From positions 310,001 through 374,000 of the forward strand of contig CATNEN010000025.1 of NCBI GenBank assembly GCA_950097015.1: 64,000 nucleotides of DNA, given 5' to 3'. Positions 10,817-22,300 of the stretch are shown piece after piece. Position 1 is the stretch's first letter, and each line of letters opens with the position of its first letter. A program made the position numbers and the translations under genes. The DNA comes from Macrostomum hystrix (lineage: Eukaryota > Platyhelminthes > Macrostomidae). Under the pieces are notes generated by a model, which was given only the letters and a program-made list of their open reading frames with translations, ran no database searches and was not told the DNA's origin.

Positions 10817-13440
10817 CTCAGAATCTCCTCTCCTCCTGCTTCCTAAGCAATATTTTACCGACCCGTGAAATCGATATTTGGAAAGCAGGTGCCTGTGTGG
10901 ATGTCTCCGCGCTATCGACTCAAATTTTCTTCATTTTCCATCGACTTGCTTTTGAAGCACAAAAACTGGTGAAAAGTCTGACTTCAAATGTGATTGGCTT
11001 AGCTCCTTGTCACGTGACTGGATTGATGGAAAAAAAATCCCGGATTTCCGAAAAATAGCAACTGATCGGTTTTTTAAAGGCTGATTTGCACATGTTTTAC
11101 ACAAGAAACGTGACGTAGTCACACTGCTGCGATGAGTCAGCGGGTATTTACCGGCCTAACCTCATTCCTACTTCCCGTAGTGCGAACTGGGACTTCCTAA
11201 GCTGGACACCTGACAGCTGTTGAACAGCTGCACATATTGCGCATAGTGTCTGGCCCAACTGCTAAATAATCCACCTGGGACCTGCTGTCAGAAGCAGCAG
11301 CAGCCAATATAATTCCCAATCACCTGATCCCACCGGACCCTGCGTTGGACTGAGGCCAGGAATTTCACTTTGTACTTTTATTTCCGCCAAGGCGGCTTTC
11401 GCTGGCACGCGCGGACCCAAACTCGAATGGCCTGCAGCCTGACCCCTGTGTCAGTTGTGCTATCCACTGTGCTCTCTCTTAGTAGTAATCCCGGCCTCCG
11501 TCTTCGTGCTCCACCAGCAGATATCTGCTTTCTCTCACGCCCTCGTCTTCCTCATCCCCTCTCCCCATCCATCTCCTTCTACCCCTTCTCATCCTCTATC
11601 CTCATCCTTCTACCCCATCCTCTTCTCACTCTACTCTCTCATCCCCTTCTCACTCCACTGTCTCATCTTCTTCTCACTCTACTGTCTCATTCCTTCTCAC
11701 TCCACTGTCTCATCCCCTTCTCACTCCACTGTCTCATCCCCTTCTCACTCCACTGTCTCATCCACTTCTCACTCCCCTCCCTCATCCCCTTCTCACTCCC
11801 TCCCTCATCCCCTTCTCACTCCCCTCCCTCATCACCTTCTCACTCCCTCCCTCATCCCCTTCTCACTCCCCTCCCTCATTCCCTTCTCCCTACTTTCCAT
11901 CTCCCCGTCCTCACTGCTGTCAATCCTCCGGCCCTCTTCTCACTCTCTCCCAATTGCTTTTCTGATTTCTCTCATTTCTTACCCACCCAGCCAGTCTTTC
12001 AGCTCTAGTTGAATCCCAGCATTTGTTTCCTTCCACGTCCCCGATTGCTACTCGTATTCGTCCAAGCGTACGGGAACAGTAACGATTTTAACACGCCCGC
12101 AAAGTGGGGCCATAAACTGACAGCGCACTGATTTTCTTTCCTTATGCTGCCGACAATCACTCGCGCAACAGTGGGGGGGGGCTACTGACGCCTGCACTTT
12201 TGGCTGGCTTGCGGGCATTTTTTGGCATTAAAGCCACTCACTGGGCTGCTGTTTGTAAGCGCGCTTGTATTTTCTATATTACCCCCGCGTCCAGACTGGC
12301 ACTGATCACTGCGCAATGTCCCAATATCTCTCACGCAGCACCCCCCTCACTAGGCCCAGAAAATGCTGACAGTTTTCATTGCTCGGACTTCCGTCGAGCC
12401 AATCGAAAATTGGGCGGCTGGGGAGAAAGAAGAAATGGGATCTTACCCAACCTCCATATAGTCTTCCCATTTCTTGCCCCGCAGTCTCCACTCCATCTAC
12501 CCCCCCGTGTGCTTCATCTGCCCTCCTCTCCCATTCGCCCCTCGCCCTCCTCGATAAGCCAGAACCACCCCTCCTTCCCAAGCAGCAGCAGCAGCAGATG
12601 CACGGCAAATAAGAGAGTGAGGGCTATAGCTGGCCAAGCGTTCGCATTTCAGGCGAGTCTCATTCCCTTATTGCTGCGGCACCAGCAGTAGCAGCGGCAG
12701 CAGCAGCAGCAGCAGCAGCGGGACTCCCACCTCTTAATTTATCCCCTATCCCCTCTCCCTTGCAGCCTCAGCCTTCTATAGCGGCGGTCCTCAAGGAAAA
12801 GACGGTGGTGAGTGAAGCAGATTTTATTTTCTGCGCAAAGTCACATTTTTGTTACAGTTTTTTGCCTCTTTATATTTTTAAACTCTCAAGTTTGTCCGCT
12901 GCCGACCCTAACCTCCAACCATTTACGACCAACCATTTGAACCATATGTATATAGCTGCAACAGTGCGCACTTAATAAACTGCAGTTTGAGTCCCCGCAA
13001 CTGCACCTGAACCTGACCCACACTCATTTTCCCATTAGAACCCAGAGCCTCGCTGATTCACTGTCTTGCTTTGCCCAACCCACCCCCTCTGAGGGGCTTC
13101 TTATGAAAGTCTTCCAACTGACAATGCGCCTCCACCAATGGGCCTTGCAGCAATGCCTTTTCGCTTATCCATATTCTCTGCTTTCTCTTACCCTCGATCC
13201 TTCAGTCATATTTCAGTGACACTGTGGGATCCGGCTTAACTGATTGGGACAGTAGCGTCAGACAAGATTCGACCTGGCTCTGTCCTGTAGCCAAATAGTT
13301 CTCAAACGCAATAGCAGTCTGCTTCTCTCCCTTCTCTAATTGCAAAGCTCGAACAAACACAAACCAGGAAAAGGCCAGGTAAGTTTAATTGCCTTTAAGA
13401 AAGCTACAAAAAATATGAAACTTCTGAGAACTTAGTTCTT
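10321..13440. other. Unique region between PIGS and sif, with short low-complexity tracts
   Basis: No conserved coding region is recognised. It holds a (GT)n run at about 10783-10813, a CT-rich imperfect repeat at about 11560-11890 (CTCATCCCCTTCTCACTCC), and CAG-rich patches at about 12580-12597 and 12680-12720. It is the largest array-free stretch upstream of sif and the most likely place for the sif promoter and 5' exons, but no core promoter stands out. Confidence 0.4.
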
Positions 13441-13452
13441 TGAAGACAAGGT

Positions 13453-13774
13453 TGTGTGAGTTCTAGATTGTGTGAGTTCTAGATTCTGTGAGTTCTAGAT
13501 TGTGTGAGTTCTAGATTCTGTGAGTTCTAGATTGTGTGAGTTCTAGATTGTGTGAGTTCTAGATTGTGTGAGTTCTAGATTCTGTGAGTTCTAGATTGTG
13601 TGAGTTCTAGATTGTGTGAGTTCTAGATTGTGTGAGTTCTAGATTGTGTGAGTTCTAGATTGTGTGAGTTCTAGATTGTGTGAGTTCTAGATTGTGTGAG
13701 TTCTAGATTGTGTGAGTTCTAGATTGTGTGAGTTCTAGATTGTGTGAGTTCTAGATTGTGTGAGTTCTAGATTG
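13453..13774. repeat. 16-bp minisatellite, about 20 copies
   Basis: Unit GTGTGAGTTCTAGATT with a GTCTGAGTT-type variant. Contains an XbaI-like TCTAGA in every unit. Confidence 0.94.
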
Positions 13775-13953
13775 TGTGGAGTGAGAAGTAGAAAGGGTGG
13801 AGTGAGAAGTAGAGGAAGTGGAGTGAGAAGTAGAGGAAGTGGAGTGAGAAGTAGATAGGGTGGAGTGAGAAGTAGATATTGTGTAGTGAGAAGTAGATAG
13901 TGTGTAGTGAGAAGTAGAAAGGGTGGAGTGAGAAGTAGATAGGGTGGAGTGAG
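13775..13953. repeat. 21-bp minisatellite, about 8 copies
   Basis: Unit with core GTGGAGTGAGAAGTAGA followed by AAGG, AGGAA or TAGG. It directly follows the 16-bp array and shares the GTGTGGAGTG junction, so the two probably have a common seed. Confidence 0.88.
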
Positions 13954-14676
13954 AATTTATTGATTAGTTAACAGGATGGTGTTGTGTAAAATAAGTACTA
14001 TGAGTTACAGACCTAGTTGCATTTTAATACAAAGTCGTGAGGTACTAATTTCTGGGATAGCTACTTTCTCAACTTCTTATCATCGCTTTATCAACTCAAG
14101 CCATTTGGAGATGTGCTCACATGGACTCACACTTTTCCCTTCTCTCTATCGGCCTGCGGAACTAAAAGCTGCGGTGAGCAAGGCGCGTCCCGGTACTCAT
14201 CATTGCAGCTCCGAAATATCTTCCCAGCATTTGGGAGCTTTTTTGGGCGGGGGCACATTGCCGACATGCTTTTAACTTTTAATCCGAAGCGCTGCGGGAG
14301 TCACTGGCCCGCTAGCTATATTTTCTCTACTCCCAAATCCAACTTTTCCCCATCTAACAGCCAGCAAATGCTAATGTCCTCATTTCACTCGGACTGCAGT
14401 GTCAGCTCCTCACCCCGCGTTGCCATTTTCTCCCGTCCCCCACCCTAAAGTCGGTGGAGACACATTTTGGAACAGGGCGGGAAAAACACAGATGCAGCAA
14501 GTGAACATGCTTTTAACAGTGCATTTATTCTTTAAGCATAAGTTTCATTTAGTTCAACCGCGCAACAAAATCTTGCACAAAGCCTACTCAAAAATATTAC
14601 TCCACTATGATCGATTTTTTGTTTTCGCTGAAAAAAAACTGATCAATAGTTTAACCCACAATTGTATTAACTCTCC
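13954..14676. other. Unique intergenic DNA
   Basis: No gene recognised. The short open frames here show no family motif. Confidence 0.4.
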
Positions 14677-14966
14677 CTCTGACTCCCCTCTCCCACTGGC
14701 TCCCCTCTCCCACTGACTCCCTCTCCCACTGACTCCCCTCTCCCACTGACTCCCTCTCCCACTGACTCCCCTCTCCCACTGACTCCCCTCTCCCACTGAC
14801 TCCCTCTCCCACTGACTCCCCTCTCCCACTGACTCCCCTCTCCCACTGACTCCCTCTCCCACTGACTCCCCTCTCCCACTGACTCCCCTCTCCCACTGAC
14901 TCCCCTCTCCCACTGACTCCCCTCTCCCACTGACTCCCGTCTCCCACTGACTCCCCTCTCCTCATT
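14677..14966. repeat. 17-bp CT-rich minisatellite, about 17 copies
   Basis: Unit GACTCCCCTCTCCCACT, mixed with a 16-bp form lacking one C. The same 17-bp word is a building block of the large array at 16100-18820. Confidence 0.93.
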
Positions 14967-16099
14967 CTCCCACGCCCCCACTTCTAAAATCGTAGGCCCT
15001 GCATCCTCTAATTGGCTCCCACTCAAAAACTTTCTCGCAACTGGCCGCACTCGAGCCGCAATCCAGCTCTCAGCTTCTTTCACTCCACGCCAGCTCCCAA
15101 GTTCTTGCTTTCTTGAAGTTGGCCGAGCCTCTCGCGGCCACAGCCCAGTCCAAACTCGCAGATTTATCTCTTCGATTTGTCTATCCACTCGGAGCTCAAA
15201 GTCTAAAAGTGCACCAGCCAGGGGAACTCGATTTTGACCAGCAGAACCAGCGGCTGGCTGAAGGTTGTGACCAGCCGACCCGTGTCGGCCTGCCCAGTCT
15301 ATCAGGCTAAATTAATATTGATTAGCCTTCAGTGGCCCCCCTAATCCGAGACTGGACTCCTCCTTCTTCTACCCTTCGCCATCTTTTTCTTTGCTGCTGC
15401 TGCTGCTGCTGCTGCTGCTGTCTCTCTAATTTTGACCTCCTCCGACCAAATCCCGCCTGCCTCCGTCCGTCATCATTTTACGCGCCTCCCACCCCACCCT
15501 GTCTGCATATTTTTGCCACACGGCCCTCCCCCCTTTACCCTGGGCCGCGCGAGTTACTTTTAAATGAGGCACATACTTCGATTTAGCAACTGGCAGAGCA
15601 ACTACTCCGTCAAGAGGGGATCGAGAAGGGGCAGGGTGGCTCGGGAAAAAGCTCCCAATCGAAAAAACCAGCCAGACCAAGTTTCTCTCTATCAGTCTTC
15701 CCAACTCTCTCTCTCTCTGTCTGTCTGCGGTTCTCTCCCACAGGCTGAGCTGGTCCTGAATCGCTCATTTGTTTTAGAAAACTGCCCCCCTCCCGAAGCT
15801 TGCAGACTTTTAAGAGAATGAAGGAGGAGGAAGGGACGTTGTTGGACGGGTTGGCGGTGGCCCAACATTCCATAGGCAGGGGGGCGGAGGGAGGTTGGCC
15901 GCCTGTGTCTCGGCTCAACTCAAAAGTATCGATTTCCAAAACAGAGACAGGGCCAGAGACACAGCGAGAGACCAAAGAGGGCCGGCAAGTTTGGAAAGAA
16001 CAGAAGAAGATTAGAAATTGTCCATACACTAAACCGTGCTGAAGCCTCGGTGTCCTGCCGTATCTGGTTGCACATGTGCTTCGAAATCCAATGAGAACC
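14967..16099. other. Unique DNA with microsatellites
   Basis: Contains a (CTG)n run at about 15392-15420 and a short CT run at about 15700-15725. No conserved coding is seen. Confidence 0.4.
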
Positions 16100-18900
16100 G
16101 CACCCTCTCCCACTGACTCCCACTGAGTCCCACAGACTCCCCTCTCCCACTGACTCCCACTGAGTCCCACAGACTCCCCTCTCCCACTGACTCCCACTGA
16201 CTCCCACTGAGTCCCACAGACTCCCCTCTCCCACTGACTCCCACTGAGTCCCACAGACTCCCCTCTCCCACTGACTCCCACTGACTCCCACTGACTCCCA
16301 CTGAGTCCCACAGACTCCCCTCTCCCACTGACTCCCACTGAGTCCCACAGACTGCCCTCTCCCACTGACTCCCACAGACTGCCCTCTCCCACTGACTCCC
16401 ACTGAGTCCCACAGACTGCCCTCTCCCACTGACTCCCACTGACTCCCACAGACTGCCCTCTCCCACTGACTCCCACTGAGTCCCACAGACTGCCCTCTCC
16501 CACTGACTCCCACTGACTCCCACTGAGTCCCACAGACTCCCCTCTCCCACTGACTCCCACTGAGTCCCACAGACTGCCCTCTCCCACTGACTCACACTGA
16601 GTCCCACAGACTGCCCTCTCCCACTGACTCCCACTGACTCCCACTGACTCCCACTGAGTCCCACAGACTGCCCTCTCCCACTGACTCCCACTGAGTCCCA
16701 CAGACTGCCCTCTCCCACTGACTCCCACTGAGTCCCACAGACTGCCCTCTCCCACTGACTCCCACTGACTCCCACTGAGTCCCACAGACTCCCCTCTCCC
16801 ACTGACTCCCACTGAGTCCCACAGACTGCCCTCTCCCACTGACTCACACTGAGTCCCACAGACTGCCCTCTCCCACTGACTCCCACTGACTCCCACTGAC
16901 TCCCACTGAGTCCCACAGACTGCCCTCTCCCACTGACTCCCACTGACTCCCACTGAGTCCCACAGACTCCCCTCTCCCACTGACTCCCACTGAGTCCCAC
17001 AGACTCCCCTCTCCCACTGACTCCCACTGACTCCCACTGACTCCCACTGAGTCCCACAGACTCCCCTCTCCCACTGACTCCCACTGAGTCCCACAGACTG
17101 CCCTCTCCCACTGACTCCCACAGACTGCCCTCTCCCACTGACTCCCACTGAGTCCCACAGACTGCCCTCTCCCACTGACTCCCACTGACTCCCACTGAGT
17201 CCCACAGACTCCCCTCTCCCACTGACTCCCACTGAGTCCCACAGACTGCCCTCTCCCACTGACTCACACTGAGTCCCACAGACTGCCCTCTCCCACTGAC
17301 TCCCACTGACTCCCACTGACTCCCACTGAGTCCCACAGACTGCCCTCTCCCACTGACTCCCACTGAGTCCCACAGACTGCCCTCTCCCACTGACTCCCAC
17401 TGAGTCCCACAGACTGCCCTCTCCCACTGACTCCCACTGACTCCCACTGAGTCCCACAGACTCCCCTCTCCCACTGACTCCCACTGAGTCCCACAGACTG
17501 CCCTCTCCCACTGACTCACACTGAGTCCCACAGACTGCCCTCTCCCACTGACTCCCACTGACTCCCACTGACTCCCACTGAGTCCCACAGACTGCCCTCT
17601 CCCACTGACTCCCACTGACTCCCACTGAGTCCCACAGACTCCCCTCTCCCACTGACTCCCACTGAGTCCCACAGACTCCCCTCTCCCACTGACTCCCACT
17701 GACTCCCACTGACTCCCACTGAGTCCCACAGACTGCCCTCTCCCACTGACTCCCACAGACTGCCCTCTCCCACTGACTCCCACTGAGTCCCACAGACTGC
17801 CCTCTCCCACTGACTCCCACTGACTCCCACTGAGTCCCACAGACTCCCCTCTCCCACTGACTCCCACTGAGTCCCACAGACTGCCCTCTCCCACTGACTC
17901 ACACTGAGTCCCACAGACTGCCCTCTCCCACTGACTCCCACTGACTCCCACTGACTCCCACTGAGTCCCACAGACTGCCCTCTCCCACTGACTCCCACTG
18001 AGTCCCACAGACTGCCCTCTCCCACTGACTCCCACTGAGTCCCACAGACTCCCCTCTCCCACTGACTCCCACTGAGTCCCAAATGACTGTCCTCTCCCAC
18101 TGACTCCCACTGAGTCCCACAGACTGCCATCTCCCACTGACTCCCACTGACTCCCACTGACTCCCACTGACTCCCACTGACTCCCACTGAGTCCCACAGA
18201 CTCCTCTCTCCCACTGACTCCCACTGACTCCCACAGACTGCCCTCTCCCACTGACTCCCACAGACTGCCCTCTCCCACTGACTCCCACTGAGTCCCACAG
18301 ACTGCCCTCTCCCACTGACTCCCACTGACTCCCACTGAGTCCCACAGACTCCCCTCTCCCACTGACTCCCACTGAGTCCCACAGACTGCCCTCTCCCACT
18401 GACTCACACTGAGTCCCACAGACTGCCCTCTCCCACTGACTCCCACTGACTCCCACTGACTCCCACTGAGTCCCACAGACTGCCCTCTCCCACTGACTCC
18501 CACTGAGTCCCACAGACTCCCCTCTCCCACTGACTCCCACTGAGTCCCACAGACTGTCCTCTCCCACTGACTCCCACTGAGTCCCACAGACTGCCCTCTC
18601 CCACTGACTCCCACTGAGTCCCACTGACTCCACTCTCCCACTGACTCCACTCTCCCACTGACTCCCACTGAGTCCCACTGACTCCACTCTCCCACTGACT
18701 CCCACTGAGTCCCACTGACTCCACTCTCCCACAGACTCCCCTCTCCCACTGACTACCACTGAGTCCCACAGACTCCCCTCTCCCGCTGACTCCCACTGAC
18801 TCCCACTGACTCCCACTGACCCCCACTGACTTCCACTGACTTCCACTGACTTCCACTGACTTCCACTGACTTCCACTGACTTCCACTGACTTCCACTGAC
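16100..18900. repeat. Large 10/17-bp modular array upstream of sif
   Basis: Built of 10-bp modules (GACTCCCACT, GAGTCCCACA) and 17-bp modules (GACTGCCCTCTCCCACT). A marker word CACTGACTCACACTGAG recurs at about 16588, 16840, 17260, 17512, 17890 and 18400. Pairs 16588/17260 and 16840/17512 are 672 bp apart, so a higher-order unit was duplicated. It ends in eight copies of GACTTCCACT (about 18820-18899). Long open frames on the minus strand (up to about 900 codons) follow from the stop-free unit. Confidence 0.95.
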
Positions 18901-19022
18901 TCCCGTGACTTCCTTTCCCACTTTCCCGATCTCTAAACCATCCATAGTTCAACAAAATTCTTCCAGCACTTCAGGACTCCGGCCACAGCCACAGCCGGAT
19001 CAAGCCGGATCGAACGGTTGCT
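18901..19022 (+). other. sif 5' leader with splice acceptor
   Basis: ATTCTTCCAG ending at 18966 is a 3' splice acceptor 56 nt before the start codon. It would join a 5'-UTR exon upstream of the arrays, or a spliced leader. The start context is TTGCTATGG. Confidence 0.55.
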
Positions 19023-19344
19023 ATGGGCAACAAACTTTGCGGTGCAGAGCGGGACGCAGCAGGGCATCAGCAGTTACATTCTGGCGGCGTCGCCGGCGGC
19101 GTCGGTGGCGGCCGTCCGCGCCTCGGCGAGCCAGGCTGGCACCCGAAGAAGGACACCCACCTGCTGCGCCTCTGGGCCGAGGTGTTCCGCGTCCGCGACA
19201 ACGAGTTCGGCTGGGAGCGAGTCTCTGACGACGTTGTGCCGATCAACATCACCTGCCTGGAGGACGGCAGCAGCCGGGTGTTCCAGATCACCGCCTACAG
19301 CAGGAACGCGCTGAAGCTGTTCGATGCGAGAATCATTCACCCGG
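19023..19344 (+). CDS. sif exon 1: acylation motif and first half of WH1-like domain
   Basis: Starts MGNKLC: Gly2 fits N-myristoylation and Cys6 fits palmitoylation. [10 protein letters not shown] and [10 protein letters not shown] are Sif signatures. Ends CACCCGG before GTGAGC, phase 1. Confidence 0.92.
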
Positions 19345-22300
19345 GTGAGCGGCTTGTGCTGGAGCTTGAGTTGAAAATCGCACCGAGATGCCTGAGCTCG
19401 AATCCGCGGCGATCTCAGGCAGAGATCTCTCCCGCGGCTCATCTCTCCTCTGTCTCATCTCTCCTCTGTCTCATCTCTCCTCTGTCTCATCTCTCCACTG
19501 TCTCATCTCTCCTCTGTCTCATATCTCCTCTGTCTCATCTCTCCTGTCTCATCTCTCCTCTGTCTCATCTCTCCCCTGTCTCATCTCTCCCCTGTCTCAC
19601 CTCTCCCCTGTCTCATCTGTCCCCTGTCTTACCTCTCCCCTGTCTCACCTCTCCCCTGTCTCACCTCTCCCCTGTCTCATCTCTCCCCTGTCTCACCTCT
19701 CCCCTGTCTCATCTTTCCTCTGTCTCATCTCTCCTCTGTCTCATATCTCCTCTGTCTCATCTCTCCTCTGTCTCATCTCTACTCTGTCTCATCTCTCCTC
19801 TGTGTCATCTCTCTTGCGTCTCACCTCTCCCCTGTCTCATCTCTCCCCTGTCTCATCTCTCCTCTGTCTCATCTCTCCTCTGTCTCATCTCTCCCCTGTC
19901 TCATCTCTCCTCTGTCTCATCTCTCCTCTGTCTCATCTCTATCTACAAAGTTTGTTAAAATGCTCCGCAATCCGCAGGCACGCCTCTCTACCAGGCTAAC
20001 GAGTGCTTCGTCCACTGGAAGGACCTGCTGCACAACTGCGAATGGGGCCTGAATTTCACCGCGCCCATTGACGCCAGGAGATTTCAGGACTGCTGTGCGC
20101 CTGTGAGTGCCGAGATGCTGCTCGCTGCCACTTAAGGGAGGATGCACTTTTAAAGTACATTGTGGGCTCTTGTTACATATTAGGCTCGAAAATTACGGAG
20201 ATAGGAGAAGAAATGGGAAAGAGAGTAGAGATAGGATACATAGGAGAAACGGGAGACAGAGGAGAAATGAGGAAGAAAGGAGAAATGGGGGAGAGAGGAG
20301 AGATGGGAGAGAGGAGAAATGTGGGAGAGAGGAGAAATGGGAGAGAGAGGAGAAATTGGGGAGAGAGGAGAAATAGGGGAGAGTGGAGAAATGTGGGAGA
20401 GAGGAGAAATGGGAGAGAGAGGAGAAATGGAAGAGAGAGAGGAGAAATGTGGGAGAGAGGAGAAATGTGGGAGAGAGGAGAAATGTGGGAGAGAGGAGAA
20501 ATGGGAGAGAGAGGAGAAATGGAAGAGAGAGAGGAGAAATGTGGGAGAGAGGAGAAATGGGAGAGAGAGGAGAAATGTGGGAGAGAGGAGAAATGGGAGA
20601 GAGAGGAGAAATGGAAGAGAGAGAGGAGAAATGTGGGAGAGAGGAGAAATGTGGGAGAGAGGAGAAATGGGAGAGAGAGGAGAAATTGGGGAGAGAGGAG
20701 AAATAGGGGAGAGTGGAGAAACGTGGGAGATGGCTGATATTGCAACAGAGCTGCTAGCAGGGTATGCAGGGAGTTCTAGCAGGGCTAGAAGCAGGCAGCA
20801 GCTACCAAAAGTTCATTTTTGGCCAAGTATGGCGCGAGCTTAGTGATGCCCAGAAACCCACCCAGTCGCCCAGCTCCATTAGAATTGTAAGGCGAGAGAA
20901 AAAAATTTCCGCTACCTCCCCTTGTCGGCTCCTCTGCGTGTTTTTCTAACGCCAAACTCCTTAGGCCAAATTAGCGGGACAGCCGGCACTCATGCACACA
21001 CCACACAGTCTCTCTCTCCAACTCGGCTGCGACCCGGAGGCAGCACGCGATTGACGAGCTGGCGAGTTGAACTGGCCAGCCTGAGGGGTCACCGGGGGTT
21101 AAGCAAACCTTGGGCCGAGTGACTCAGCAGGAGCTGCCAATGAAATTAGGAGGGCTGCATGCTGCTGATGAAAGAATGCGAATTGGCCACGGCAAATACG
21201 AGGAGTGAAATGGCAAAAAATATAAGCCACTTTAAGGCAGCAGAAAGAGATTTGGGATGGGAGACAGGGGATGGGAGACAGGGGATGGGAGACAGGGGAT
21301 GGGAGACAGGGTATGGCAGACAGGGTATGGCAGACAGGGGTTGGGAGACAGGGTATGGCAGACAGGGGTTGGGAGACAGGGGATGGCAGACAGGGTATGG
21401 CAGACAGGGTATGGCAGACAGGGTATGGCAGACAGGGTATGGCAGACAGGGTATGGCAGACAGGGTATGGCAGACAGGGTATGGCAGAAAGGGTATGGCA
21501 GAAAGGGGATGGGAGACAGGGGTTGGGAGACAGGGTTTGGCAGACAGGGGATGGGAGACAGGGTTTGGCAGACAGGGTATGGGAGACAGGGGATGGGAGA
21601 CAGGGGTTGGCAGACAGGGGATGGGAGACAGGGGATGGGAGACAGGGGATGGGAGACAGGGGTTGGCAGACAGGGGATGGGAGACAGGGGATGGGAGACA
21701 GGGGATGGGAGACAGGGGATGGGAGACAGGGGATGGGAGACAGGGGATGGGAGACAGGGGTTTGGGAGACATTGGCAGACAGGGGATGACAGAAAGGGGA
21801 TCGGAGACAGGGGATGGCAGAAAGGGGATGGGAGACAGGGGATGGCAGACAGGGGATGGCAGACAGGGGATGGGAGACAGGGGATGGCAAACAGGGGATG
21901 GGAGACATGGGATGGGAGACAGGGTATGGCAGACAGGGGATGGGAGACAGGGGATGGCAAACAGGGGATGGGAGACATGGGATGGGAGACAGGGTATGGC
22001 AGACAGGGGATGGCACAAAGGGGATGGGAGACAGGGGATGGGAGACAGGGTATGGCAGACGGGATGGGAGACAGGGGATGGCAGACAGGGGATGGGAGAC
22101 AGGGGATGGGAGACAGGGGATGGGAGACAGGGGATGGGAGACAGGGGATGGGAGACAGGGGATGGGAGACAGGGGATGGGAGACAGGGGATGGGAGACAG
22201 GGTATGGCAGACGGGATGGGAGACAGGGGATGGCAGACAGGGGATGGGAGACAGGGGATGGGAGACAGGGGTTGGCAGACAGGGGATGGGAGACAGGGGA

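Noticed and set aside
16029-18749. Minus-strand open frame of about 900 codons (SVGVSGSQWE repeats)
   Set aside because: Consequence of a stop-free modular array. Frames interchange with unit length changes and it has no non-repeat domain.
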